From Corydoras sp. C115 (taxonomy: Eukaryota > Chordata > Actinopteri > Siluriformes > Callichthyidae), in contig JAFMOC010000003.1 in NCBI GenBank assembly GCA_019802505.1, forward strand, positions 3,913,001 through 3,977,000: a DNA stretch of 64,000 nt, read 5' to 3'. Positions 23,228 through 33,909 of this stretch are shown piece after piece. The notes under the pieces were generated by a model, which made no database searches, was not told the DNA's origin, and worked only from the letters and a program-made list of their open reading frames with translations. The translations under genes were made by a program, and so were the position numbers. Each line of letters opens with the position of its first letter. The stretch's first letter is position 1.

Positions 23228-23580
23228 TTATGTGGTTATAATCTGTCAATGGTCCGTTCCAGTTGCAGCATGACCACGTCTCTGTGCATGAGGTCAGTGT
23301 GATGGAACTTTCATCATTACACTGTATTGTCCTTTTCAAGCTGGACTGCAAAACATCCCCAGAAATGAATGTTACGTTTTGTAAAACAGTCGTGTGCTTA
23401 TACATAAAGCCAGTGCAGCGATATACATACCTTCAATGAGTTGTAATCTGTAACAGTGTTTGGTTTCCTTTTGCGCCATCAGCAAATAGCACGTGTTGGT
23501 GCATGGTGCTGAGGATGCAAACCACCTTGTTCTTTTTAGGAGCATACGCTGTCAGGGTGGCACTGCCAGATTTGTACACC
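23228..23580 (-). pseudogene. piggyBac fragment with most of the last exon deleted
   Basis: On the minus strand this matches, almost base for base, the end of exon 2, intron 2 and the 3' untranslated part of the piggyBac gene at 30.7-32.7 kb: it includes ggtgtacaaatctggcagtg, the donor gaaggtatgtatatc, and the final gtggtcatgctgcaactgg. Between the acceptor tttgcag and ttgaaaaggacaat nearly all of exon 3 (about 200 bases) is missing. The shared stop region (gacaatacagtgtaatg) shows that the short C-terminus without a Cys-rich domain belongs to this subfamily rather than only to the 30.7 kb copy. Confidence 0.85.
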
Positions 23581-23589
23581 CTATAATTA

Positions 23590-23900
23590 TAACTCCGGTA
23601 CTACGTTAATTATAAACATAGTACAATTAGTTCAAATCAACTATAAACCACATTTTAAATATAATGACCGTATCAGAGTATTAATATTAAATTACTATCA
23701 GGTGCAAGTGGAAAAATAACGTTTCAAGAAAAGATTTAAACTGCTCAATAGATGACTAACGAGGTTTTTGAATTTACACGTTTTTAAACGTGGGATCTAC
23801 GTACTTAAATTCAAACTACATACACAGCTGCGTATATTTATAAAGATAATACATTATTAATTTTATTTCTCTCACTCTCTTTCGCTCTAAAAGTTCTCTT
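23590..23900. repeat. piggyBac-flank repeat, copy 1
   Basis: Matches 28015-28260 and the split copy 34050-34078 plus 34787-34975, with the motifs cgttaattataaaca, aaccacattttaaatata and gatttaaactgctcaataga. The reverse complement is found at about 30200-30310. It is a dispersed AT-rich repeat tied to the piggyBac copies. Confidence 0.75.
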
Positions 23901-24495
23901 TCCCCATTTTCTCTGTTGACAAAAACAGATAGAAACGAAAAAAACAACACACTATAACCTTAATTTTGTTTTATAAACTTTTTTTCATTTTATAATTGTC
24001 ACTGAAATGACCTTTGGACTGAACTTCACTTTGAAACTATGAGCTCAATGTCCGCGCTTTCCTTCTATATATTTAATATACAAAAGTAATATAAAATTAT
24101 ATTTTTTTTTTCCTAAATCAATCTGCATTAGACAAAGATTTTATATTTAGTGAGATACCCAGACAATAAACAGTAAATGTTTGCCTCAGATGCAGGAGAT
24201 GTGCATTTTACAAGTTTATTATAGATAAATTAAATCAAATCAAAGTATTTGTCATCTACATAGTGAAACACGCTACATCGTGACACCAACTACATCGGGA
24301 CAACAACTGACACGTATATCAACATTAAGTAGGAGAATAGATAAACAATAAAATATGATTTTATGAATTATGCCCTAATGTAACACTCAGTTTTGAGAAA
24401 TGAATTAAGTAGTATATGGTGGCAGAATGCGCGCGCTTTTCTTACGGTCACATGTCAACAATCCTTTTATTATGAACGCTTGTATAATACCTAAT

Positions 24496-24821
24496 TTATT
24501 CATTCATTATCGTCCGCTTTATCCTATATTAGGGTCGCGGGGGGGTTCCCCATGCCCATCCAGGGGAGAACGTTTCGGGTGCTGGGCAGATAGACCCAGG
24601 ACAGGGCGCCAATCTATCGCTGGGCACACACTCACTCACACAGACACACTCTATATGGGGCAATTTGGAGAACTCAATTGACTTGATCCATGTTTTTGGA
24701 CTGTGGGAGGAAACCGGAGAACCCGGAGGAAACCCACTCGGACACGGGGAGAACATGGACCACCCAGATGGGGATTCGAAACGGGAATCCCTAGTGCTGA
24801 GAGGCGAACATGCCGTGCCCG
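24496..24821 (-). mobile_element. DANA-like SINE, minus strand
   Basis: Nearly full-length, from the reversed tail (cattatcgtccgctttatcc) to the reversed head, in which the A box is cut short (gcgaacatgccgtgcccg). Confidence 0.88.
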
Positions 24822-26589
24822 TTGTATAATACCTGACCTATAATATCTGATTCATTGACGTGCCGCCGATGTCACGCTAAAAAGCAAGCAAAATAAAATC
24901 GAGGCGCAAGGCGCAAGTGAATTATTATTGTGTTTTCAATATTACTAGTAAATAAGTATAAAGTGCAGACACGAATTCTAAATATAACCTCGGGTACGTC
25001 TATATGTACTATTGTCTATATGTGGTATATATTATTGGTAAAGAAGAGATGCAGAGACATGCAGTATGTATCAGTAAGTTTTATTCTCAAAAAATAATGT
25101 ACAGACAAAAACTTGTTTCAATTTAACACTTTTTGCACCTCCAGTGGTCTTCTGTTCGGCATTTCTTGCAAGTATATTTTTTGCAGACGTCGCATTGCTT
25201 TGTGCTGTGGTTCCTGTTGCAATCTGTCTGCACCTGACACTGTGTCTTCCTCGCTGGAGCAGGTGCGGGCGGCTGCACGACCGACGCTTGTTTTTTCAGT
25301 TCCTTTTCATTCATATAACGCTGCCGTAGCTCCTTTGCAAGGGCAATAATAAAATCTCTCCTTCCTTCTGTAGAGCCGGTGCATGCCTTGAATAGTACGT
25401 GGGCGTTCATCGCAGCGAGGTCAAGCATGTTATAGAATACCGCCACCGGCCACCTGCGTGTACCTGCCCGCACTGTGTACGCCCGTGCCATCTGGTCCAT
25501 TATGTCAACGCCACCCTGAAAAGAAAAATAAAATAGAAAATGAAATATAAATAATTTTAGGACATATGTACCACAAAATATGCAAGTAAATGTAAAATAC
25601 ATACCTTCATGGAGTTGAAATCTGTAAGAGTATTTGGTTTTCGTTTGCGCCCGTCGTCAAATGTCACCTGTTGGTGAAACGTGCTGAGAACGGAGACAAC
25701 TTTATTTTTTTTCGGGACGTACGCTGTCAGAATGACACTGTCGTTTTTGTACACTGTTGTGCTAAATTCTTCCCGGTCCTTGGCATTTTTGGGCTGCAGT
25801 AGGGATCTCCCGTCGTGTTTTGTTGATGGTGCCAAGCAGAGTTGTGTTCTGGGCCAGCAGTCTGTTGGCCAGTGGCAACGATGTAAAGATGTTGTTGGTG
25901 GTGACGGTTCTGCCCTTGCCCAAAAATGGCTCCATGACTTTCATCACGAAGTTTTCAGACAGCCTTTCTCCCATGACACGACTAGGGTCCTTTTCTAAAT
26001 ATGGGAACGCGTTGCACATGTAGTTTGTCTGTAGGTCTGCAGCAATACAAAACTTGATGCCGAATTTATCTCGCTTTGACGAAAAGAATTGTTGAAAGGA
26101 ACACCGAGCCTTGGTAGGAAACAGTTGCTCATCAACCGTAATGTGCTGTCCTGGGACATAACTGAGTTGGCAGTTAGTTACAAAGCGTTGCCAGATGTCT
26201 GATATTGCCGCAAATTGGTCGTTCTCTGCACGTTCAACTCGGGTGTCTTTGTTGTCGAAACGCAAATAGCGCATTATTTCTTGGTAACGGTCGCGTGACA
26301 TCGTCTCCTTGATTGCAGGCACAAGAGTGTCTTGGGCCCAGGAGTCTACCATTGCACCAACCTGACATAGTGCCCCTCTAAAATACAGAACTGATATGAA
26401 TGCCATCAGTTCACCGACAGACATCCACCAATTTTCCTTAGTTCGGCGAGCTTCCCGGATTGTACATTCAGCGATGACTCGAAACATGTTTATGTCGAAT
26501 AGACACAAAAAGCTCTGAAGTCTACTCGTTATCTGACGCTGTATGACAAAAACAGAAAGGAAAAATACATTTATATACATTTTATATAC

Positions 26590-26919
26590 ATTCATTCATT
26601 CATTATCTCCCGCTTTATCCTCTAGTAGGGTCGCGGTGAGGTTCCCCATGCCCATCCAGAGCAGATGGTCTCGGGCACTGAGCAGATAGACCCAGGACAG
26701 GGCGCCAGTCCATTGCTGGGCACACACTCACTCACCCAAACACACTCTATATGGGGCAATTTTTGAGAACTCAATTGACTTGATCCAAGTTTTTGGACTG
26801 TGGGAGGAAACCGGAGAACCCGGAGGAAACCCACGGGGAACCTCCCAGATGGGGATTCGAACCGGGAATCCCTAGCGCTGAGAGGCGAACGTGCTAACCA
26901 CTAAGCCACCGTGCCACCA
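26590..26919 (-). mobile_element. DANA-like SINE upstream of piggyBac exon 2
   Basis: Minus-strand copy with the reversed tail (cattatctcccgctttatcc) and reversed B and A boxes (gattcgaaccgggaat, ccactaagccaccgtgcc). It lies in the first intron of the minus-strand piggyBac copy. Confidence 0.9.
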
Positions 26920-26949
26920 GTATTGATATTTTGATAGATAATATTAATT

Positions 26950-27079
26950 CGTTTATTTATTCATTATCTTCCATTTAATCCCCTAACGGAGAACTTTTGG
27001 ACGCTGGGCAGATACACCCACACACTCACTCCCATATACACACATATACAAACACACTCTATAAGCCACCGTGTCGCCC
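26950..27079 (-). mobile_element. internally deleted SINE
   Basis: The reversed tail (cattatcttccatttaatcc), the middle (gacgctgggcagatacacc) and the extreme head (aagccaccgtgtcgccct) are retained, while the B-box part and central boxes are deleted. Confidence 0.75.
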
Positions 27080-27529
27080 TCGTTTTATATACTGTACATA
27101 TACATTTTATTTCTCTACACTTTGCCTAAATACATACAAAAAATATTTACAAACACAAGAAATGTTACCTACCTTAGCATGTACTGTAGGTCCTGCTTTC
27201 TCACTGAAAAAACACGTAGCCTCTGTGCTTAAATCAGTCTGTTGAAAGCTTTCAGCGCCTACTGTCTCCCAAATTGTCCCATCTTTTGCTGTTACGCAGG
27301 TTGCACGAGTGCTCTTCTTTCTGGGAGGGCTGCACTGCTCTTCATCTGATGAATCGCCATCGGTCGTCTGTTCTAAGTCAAACTCGGTGTCTGAATCATC
27401 TTCTACTTGCAAATCGATCTCCTCTCCTCCGTCTGACTCGCAGTCATCAATTGCTCGCAGCATCTCCAAAACTTGCTTAGCAGTGCAGGATTTCACGGGT
27501 GCCATTGCTTTGCCGTTCTAGGTTCTCAG

Positions 27530-28400
27530 GATCGCAGGAAAAGAAGAAATGATGCGCTCTCGTTTGTGTGTCTGCTTTTAATACAACCGATCTGAACAGG
27601 TGTGAATCAGTTTACGTCACAGATGTAACATGTTGATGATGTGTGAATGTGCGTTCTCGTACCCAGATGTAAATGTGCTGCTCATGTGTAAATGTACTAT
27701 GCACTAAACCTGTGATATGTGTGCATCAGCATTTCGAAAAGGATTAACGGCAGTTTTGTGTTCCTCTCGCTCTATTGTATAACACTAGGTTAAATTTCAT
27801 GTCTCTATTTATATAAGTTTTTATAAGTTTTTAAAACACACCGCATATAATTATTAAGATGATACATTATTGACTTTTTCTCCCTCTGTCTCTTTTTCTG
27901 TGTACACTTATATTTGTTCATTATTCAACATAACTTATATTATATATGTTTATATTAACATAACATATAAAGCACATTTTAAAATACCCTAAACTGAATA
28001 AGAAATGCTGTACTACAGATATTAAAATTATAACTGGATTAATACGTTAATTATAAACATTGAATCGTAAAAGAAAGCTAAACCACATTTTAAATATACT
28101 GAATAATCAGAGTATTAATATTAAATTAGTGACACATTCAAGTGGACAAAAAACGTTTTAAGACAAGATTTAAACTGCTCAATAGATAACTGATGATATT
28201 TTCGAGTTTATAAGTTTTTAAATATCAACTCAAAATCTGCATAGATATAGGGAGATAAAATAGAAAAAGATTAGCGTAAGGTATTGGTTCTTCTCGCTTT
28301 TTTTACATAACATTTAAGGTGAAATTCCATGTCTCTATTTCTGTATACACACTTATTTATTTTTTTTAGCCTTGTATCTATATACATGTCTATTTAATGT
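27530..28400. repeat. left arm of an inverted repeat between the two piggyBac genes
   Basis: The 5' flank of the minus-strand piggyBac gene matches the reverse complement of about 29790-30728: for example, gaaattccatgtctctattt with gttcttctcgctttt here, against the complementary order at 29850-29900. Identity looks high but patchy, with indels. It includes the shared upstream region of both genes (ctcgtttgtg, aaatgtgctgctcatgtgta). Confidence 0.75.
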
Positions 28401-28406
28401 ATATTT

Positions 28407-28850
28407 AAATGACATACACACACCTAAAAGAAAACCCGTTGACAATACCCCTCCTGCTGCATACCCCTTATGGGGCCATTAGTCCACTATTGTTATGCGT
28501 TATGATAAACCAACACCCCCCTCACACGTACACACACAAACACACGCACATTTACACCCGGCAAACACATTTACAAAATAAATATCTATAACAAATACAT
28601 GTGCATTCTGTTTTCCACACACCCTGTTTGAACATTTAAAAACTCTTAAAATAATTATCTTACAAACCCATTCGTTTCCAGAGTAAATAATAAATACCTA
28701 ACGAATATTTTGTAAATGTCTTATAAATATCCAGGACTAGCCCAAACTCAATTCTGCACACTGGACACTTACAGCATCCTTACAAAACTTTACTCGCCAC
28801 TTTGCACCGTATTAGAGGCAGATAGAGATGCACATTGTGCACTTTAACCC
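28407..28850. repeat. direct repeat with 35067-35430
   Basis: Shares aacccgttgacaatacccct, atgcgttatgataaaccaac and ccaggactagccca with 35067-35430, in the same orientation. Contains a CA-rich piece (28510-28560). Confidence 0.8.
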
Positions 28851-29780
28851 ACAAATCACTTTAATTACATTGATCACTTTTTAAGTCTTTATGCTTCTTA
28901 CACTTATACATATGTTTAGTTTGTATAGTTATTAAAAAGTAAAGAATATTTTAGCTATTGTATTACTAAACGTGTACACCACAGTCGTCATAGCATTTCA
29001 CGGCAATATGAAATGTATGTATGTGACAAATAAACTTTTAACTGAAAAAATGTACACCTCCTGCATCTTATTATGATGTCATTATCAATTTAGATTGATT
29101 TAGGAAAACCATTTGAAGGAAATAAATAAATAAATTGAAGAAGAGCGCGTATATTGCGCTCATAGTTTCTTATTTTGTAAAATGAAGACGATATATAAAG
29201 AATTATCTAAGGTTATAGTTTGTTGTTGTTTTAAATAAACGTGTGTTTCGAGTTCATGTTGAAAAACGTAAGTCGTAAATCCCTGATGATTCACGATTAA
29301 AATATAAGGATGACCCTGGTTTTTCTGTTGTCACTCTGACTCTGAGGAAAATCTTGTGGAAGCAGATCAGTCATCTAATGAGCTTTTTAAATCTTGTCTT
29401 AAAACGTTAAATTCACTTGCTCGTGGCTGTCATTTAATTTATAATTAATACTCTGTTCAGTATATTTAAAACGTGGTTTTGTAGCCGATTTGTATTATTA
29501 TTTATTTTACTTTTACCTGATTATATTATTCTTACAGTATATGCTACCTGTTATTCTAAACTGTAAATCGTATTGGTCCAGTAGTAAATAATTATAACTT
29601 AAATTTCATATAATTTCATATAATTTAATGACTCAATTATAAACTGTTGCACAGCATTTTTGGTCATTTTAGGCTATTGTTAAATTGACAGACGGACAGA
29701 CAGACAGGCAGATGGGTATACGGAAAAACAGACAGGAAGGGAAATACAGTCAATGATGTATTGTCCATATAAATATATGA
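28851..29780. other. spacer between the inverted piggyBac flanks
   Basis: AT-rich sequence without a gene. A GACA-type run lies near 29690-29710. It forms the loop of the large inverted repeat. Confidence 0.5.
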
Positions 29781-29789
29781 AGGTGTGTG

Positions 29790-30728
29790 TATGTCATTTA
29801 AATAGACATGCATATACCATGTTTAAAAACTCATAAATATGTCTGTATACAGAAATAGAGACATGGAATTTCACCTTAAAATGTTATGTAATAGAGCAAG
29901 AAGAACCAATAACTGCCGTTAAACCTTTTCTATTTTATCTCCCTATATCTATGGAGACAGAACGCAAAAATGCTCACATTTAACTTTTCACACCCTGAAT
30001 TGATGTTTTATAGTTTATTCCTGATTATATTATGCTTAAAAGTTTATAAGTAATCTGTTATTCTAACCTGTGGATCTAATTAGTCAAGTAATGATTAATT
30101 TATTTATTTGTGTAGAAAAAGACACAGGAATAGAAATAAAGAAAATAATGTATTATCTTTATAACCATATGCAGGTGTGTGTATGTCGTTTAAATATATG
30201 CGTATATAGATCCCACGTTTAAAAACTTATAAACTCGAAAATCTTATCAGTCATCTATTGAGCAGTTTAAATCTTGTCTTAAAACGTTTTTATTTTGTCC
30301 TCGTGAACGTGTCAGTAAAAAAAAAAGAAAAAGAAACAGGGAGAAAATAAAGTCAATAATGTATCATCTTAGTAAATTTATGCAGGTGTGTGTGTGTGTA
30401 ATTTCGATAAAGATCCCATGTTTAAAAACTTTTAAATTTGTGTATACTAAGAAATAAAGACATGGAATTTTACCATAAATGTTAGACAATAGAGCGAGAA
30501 GAACACAATATCTGCCCTTAATCATTTTCTAAATGCTGATGCACAGATATCACACGTTTAGTGCATACATTTACACATGAGCAGCACATTTACATCTGTG
30601 ACGCCAACCTCTTCTCACCTGTTCAAATGGGTGTGACCCTGATCTTATGAGTCTTAATAAAAGCCGTCACAAACGAGAGCAAATCATTCTCTTTTCCTGC
30701 TGTTCTTTTTGGAGCGAAAGGAAACGCG
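29790..30728. repeat. right arm of the piggyBac inverted repeat, including the promoter region
   Basis: Reverse-complement partner of 27530-28400. Its last 100 bases hold an AT-rich TATA-like box (taataaaagcc at about 30653) about 75 bases before the start codon, plausible as the promoter of the gene that follows. Confidence 0.7.
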
Positions 30729-31196
30729 ATGGCACATACGAAGAAGCTGACTCCTTCAGAAATGCTGAAAATACTGACCGCAATCGATGAATGCGACTCC
30801 GATGGAGGAGAGGAGATCGATTTTCATCCAGTAGACCTTGATGATTCCGACTCTGAGATGTGCTTAGAACATTTCAGCGATGACGATGATGCTGCTACAT
30901 CAGATGATGCTGCTACATCAGATGATGCTGCTACATCAGATGATGATGCTACATCAGATGATGATGCTACATCAGATGATGATGCTACATCAGATGACGA
31001 CGATACATCAGATGAAGAGCAGTGCAGCCCTCCCAGAAATAAACGTATGAAGGCAGAGAACAACACACCGACCTCAAGCCTGAAAGCAAAGGATGGAACA
31101 GTTTGGGAGACGGTAGATGCTGAAAACCTCCAACACAATGAATTCAGTCCAGATGTTGCGTTCTGTCATAGAGCAGGACCTACAGAGTATGCCAAG
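30729..31196 (+). CDS. piggyBac-derived protein, exon 1 (acidic N-terminus)
   Basis: Starts MAHTKKLTPSEMLKILTAID and is similar over its length to the N-terminus of the minus-strand copy (shared IDECDSDGGEEID-type box, SDEEQCSPPR and the KDGTVWETV box). Residues about 49-97 are a run of DDAATS/DDDATS units encoded by a tandem 18-base repeat. It ends at GCCAAG|gtattg in phase 0. Joined to 31405-32331 and 32420-32647, it makes an uninterrupted reading frame of 540 codons. Such acidic N-termini are common in piggyBac proteins. The gene may be a domesticated, chromatin-associated descendant or a recently silenced copy. Confidence 0.75.
30885..31015 (+). repeat. coding minisatellite, 18-base unit
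   Basis: About seven tandem units of gatgatgctgctacatca and its variant with gatgatgatgct, in frame and encoding DDAATS/DDDATS/DDDDTS. Units drift by single-base changes that mostly swap Ala for Asp. Confidence 0.92.
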
Positions 31197-31286
31197 GTAT
31201 TGTCATATATTTATCTTCACTTCTGTTTACAAATATTTATTTAAACAAAGTCCAGAAAAACAGTTATATGTAATTAAAAGATGGGG

Positions 31287-31351
31287 TCAAGCTTAATTAA
31301 ATGCTCCAAATTACCCTATGTGTCTTACCGTGTGTGTCTTTGTGAGTGAGT
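31287..31351 (+). mobile_element. short SINE-like fragment in piggyBac intron 1
   Basis: gtcaagcttaattaaatgct, then ccaaattaccctatgtgtc, resembles the gtcaattgaattctccaaat box of the SINE. Short and decayed. Confidence 0.45.
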
Positions 31352-31404
31352 TATTTAATTACTTAAATGTAATTAAGTTTTTTTTATTCTGTTCTTTCTT
31401 GTAG

Positions 31405-32331
31405 CATAGAATAACGAGTAGACTTCAGAGCTTCATGTGTTTGGTCGACATAGAAATGCTTGTGAACATCACTCAGTGCACCGTCTCTGAAGCTCGAAAA
31501 ACAAAGGCCAGTTGGAGCTTTTCTGTCTGCGAGCTGATGGCGTTTATAGCAGTTCTGTTTTTTCGAGGAACATACTGCTCACTTGGTGAAATAACAGAAT
31601 CCTGGACCAAAATGTATGGTGTGTCTGTAATCCAGGAGACGATGACCTGTGACCGCTTCAAAGACATTATGCAGTATTTGTGTTTTAAAAAGCAGGACAC
31701 ATGCGATGAACCTTTGAAGGCGGACAAATTCGCTGCAGTTTCAGATGTCTGGCAACGTTTCTTACGTAACTGTCATCTGTGTTATGAAGCAGGAAAACAC
31801 ATTACTGTCGACCAGCAGCTGTTTTCCGCCAACCAATACTGTCCCTCACCACAGTACAATAAACCTGATAAATCCGGCATTAAGTTTTGGATTGCTGCAG
31901 ACCTGGAGACCAAGTATATGTGCAACGCCATCCCATGTTTAGGAAAAAGCAGTCGTGCAGAGGGAGAAAGACTGTCTGAGAACGTCCTGATGAAAGTTAT
32001 GGAACCATTTCTGGGCAAGGGCAGAACTGTCACCACGGGCGACTTCTTCACGTCCATGGCACTGGCTAACAGACTGCTGAAGCACAACACAACTCTGCTC
32101 GGCGTCATCAACAAAGTTAGACAAGAGATTCCCCCTCAAGCAAAAAGTACCAAGGGGCGAGCAGCATTCTCCACAACGGTGTACAAATCTGGCAGTGCCA
32201 CCCTGACAGCGTATGCTCCTAAAAAGAACAAGGTGGTTTGCATCCTCAGCACCATGCACCAACACGTGCTATTTGCTGATGTGGGCCGCAAAAGGAAACC
32301 AAACACTGTTACAGATTACAACTCATTGAAG
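31405..32331 (+). CDS. piggyBac-derived protein, exon 2 (transposase core)
   Basis: Acceptor tttcttgtag|CAT, in phase with exon 1. It encodes 309 residues of the DDE_Tnp_1_7 (piggyBac) core: HRITSRLQSFMCLVDIEM, a WQRFL box, HITVDQQLF (first catalytic Asp kept, the usual following Glu changed to Gln), IKFWIAADLETKYMCNA, then VTTGDFFTSMALANRLL, where the second catalytic Asp is Gly. It ends LKRKPNT-like (RKRKPNTVTDYNSLK) at gaag|gtatgt. There is no frameshift or stop in 927 bases, which is unusual for a decayed transposon and is the main argument for constraint or youth. Confidence 0.8.
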
Positions 32332-32419
32332 GTATGTATATCGATGCACTTGCTTTATGTATTTGTAGTAACACGACTGTCTTACAAAACGTAACATTCA
32401 TTTCTCGGAATGTTTTCAG

Positions 32420-32647
32420 TCCGGCGTCGTCAGAATGGACCGGATGATGAGTGAGTTTGCGGTGCGAGCAGACACAAGCAGAAGGCCTATTATCGTGTTC
32501 TACAACATGCTAAACCTGGCAGCGATGAACGCACACATATTGTTCAAGGCATGCACTGACTCCACTGAAGGTAGAAGAGCCTTCATTTATGGCCTTGCAA
32601 AGGAACTTCGACAGAGTTTTATGATTGAAAAGGCCAATACAGTGTAA
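32420..32647 (+). CDS. piggyBac-derived protein, exon 3
   Basis: Acceptor tgttttcag|TCC in phase 0. It encodes SGVVRMDRMMSEFAVRAD, followed by a segment with RRPIIVFYNMLNLAAMNAH and a short tail to TAA. In active enzymes the start reads GVDxxDQM; here the third catalytic Asp is Val. The Cys-rich C-terminal domain seen in the minus-strand copy is absent, because the frame ends after EKANTV. The partial copy at 23228-23580 shares this end, so it is a subfamily trait. Confidence 0.78.
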   Translation, partial: SGVVRMDRMMSEFAVRADTSRRPIIVFYNMLNLAAMNAHILFKACTDSTEGRRAFIYGLAKELRQSFMIEKANTV

Positions 32648-32876
32648 TGACTCAGTGGACTCAGTGCAACAGTTTCAACACACTGACCTCATGCACAGAG
32701 ACGTGGTCATGCTGCAACTGGAACGGACCATTGCCAAATTATAACCACATAATCTGATGTGTTTGTACTCTGAACATACTAAAAACCATGCAGTGGCATA
32801 AACCTTTCATAATCTAGTACACAACATTGTTCATACAAGCAACAGTGTTTTTATTAAATATATGTAAATATAATTG

Positions 32877-33155
32877 TTTTTGGTTTTTAATAGTTAAAAT
32901 GTACCTGCCCCTTATTCACTCATACATTTATTCATTTACTTTTGTTCTAAAAAAGCTAAATGGTCATTTACATTTGTTGATTCTTAAAATAAACATTTTA
33001 ATACTTATTTTGTAGTGTGACGCTTTGTTATCAATTTAAAAGATGTTTATTATTTTAAGCTGCTGTAATGGCATTTCATTTACATTGTCATTTAGCAGAC
33101 GCTTTTATCCAAAGCGACTTACAAATGAGAATATCACAAGAAGATCAGTAGTTAA
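32877..33155. repeat. direct repeat with 35439-35705, ending in an L2 tail
   Basis: Shares agttaaaatgtacctgccc, aaaaaagctaaatggtcat and gtgtgacgctttgttatc with the segment about 2.56 kb downstream. The last 80 bases (gtcatttagcagacgctttt) are the reversed 3' end of an L2 element. Confidence 0.85.
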
Positions 33156-33157
33156 GT

Positions 33158-33490
33158 CTCTTCCTTTCTTATAAACCTTGAAAAATATACACAATCAACC
33201 ACAACTATTGACAGATTTTAATGTTGTTGCTGAACAGCATAATTTCTTAAACCTTGTTTCATGGGTATTTTATGCAAATCTGAATAAAAGCAGTTAAATT
33301 TATGCTGTGAGGATGACCAAGAAAAGCTTCAAATGAAATTCACCTACATCCGTGTGATCATTATTGGTCATACACTTCTGGTGACACAATTTTATTTGTA
33401 AATAATTAGTTTGAATGTAAATTAATGTCGTTCAAACTACTTAACTATTATAAGCTTTATGAGAGTCAACAGATCAATTTTTTAAATATT
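33158..33490. repeat. direct repeat with 38118-38920
   Basis: Shares tatacacaatcaac, acagattttaatgttgttgc, tgtttcatgggtattttatg and agtttgaatgtaaattaatg with a segment in MOB3B intron 1. The second copy is split by other sequence including a SINE. Confidence 0.8.
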
Positions 33491-33554
33491 GTTTAACATT
33501 TTAAGGTGAGATTCCATGTCTCTATATCTTAATATACACATATTTAATTTATTG

Positions 33555-33909
33555 CAAGGTGGCTTAGTGGTTAGCACGTTGGCCTCTCAGCGCTAGGGAT
33601 TCCCGGTTCGAATCCCCATCTGGGTGGAGTTTCCATGTTCTCCCCGTGTCCGCGTGGGTTTCCTCCGGGTTCTCCGGTTTCCTCCCACAGTCCAAAAACA
33701 TGGATCAAGTCAGTTGAGTTCTCCAAATTGCCCCATGTAGAGTATGTTTTTGTGCGTGTCTGTGTGTGTGTGAGTCTGTGCCCAGCGATAGATTGGCGCC
33801 CTGTCCTGGGTGTATCTGCCCATCGCCCGAAACGTTCTCCCCTGGATGGGCATGGGGAACCCCCCGCGACCCTAATAGAGGATAAAGCGGAAGATAATGA
33901 ATGAATGAA
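33555..33909 (+). mobile_element. full-length DANA-like SINE
   Basis: Has the A box (tggcttagtgg), B box (ggttcgaatcc), conserved body and a tail of aagataatgaatgaatgaat. It sits inside a copy of the piggyBac-flank repeat. Confidence 0.93.

Larger units (their letters stand above)
25123..27505 (-). pseudogene. piggyBac transposase gene, near-complete copy with a frameshift
   Basis: Three exons on the minus strand: 27173-27505 (start MAPVKSCTAKQVLEML, acidic N-terminus), 25605-26538 and 25123-25515, with GT-AG introns in phase 0. The first catalytic Asp is present (HITVDEQLF) and the third is present (GGVDIMDQM). The second is replaced by Asn (TTNNIFTS where active enzymes have TxDNxFTS). A single-base frame change lies near 25785-25815, between REIPTAAQ and the AKDREEFSTTVYK frame. 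The last exon ends in a Cys-rich domain (CNRNHSTKQCDVCKKYTCKK) that in this family binds the transposon ends. A polyadenylation signal (AATAAA on the minus strand) lies near 25081-25086. The length of about 550 residues suits a full transposase, but the frameshift and the Asp change imply an inactive copy. Confidence 0.85.

Noticed and set aside
29690..29710. CRISPR-like or satellite repeat
   Set aside because: Only a short GACA-type run without spacers. No CRISPR array is present in the window.
30824..31138. Minus-strand 104-codon Ser-rich frame
   Set aside because: Shadow of the acidic minisatellite in piggyBac exon 1.
31782..32265. Minus-strand frames of about 110 codons
   Set aside because: Shadows of piggyBac exon 2.
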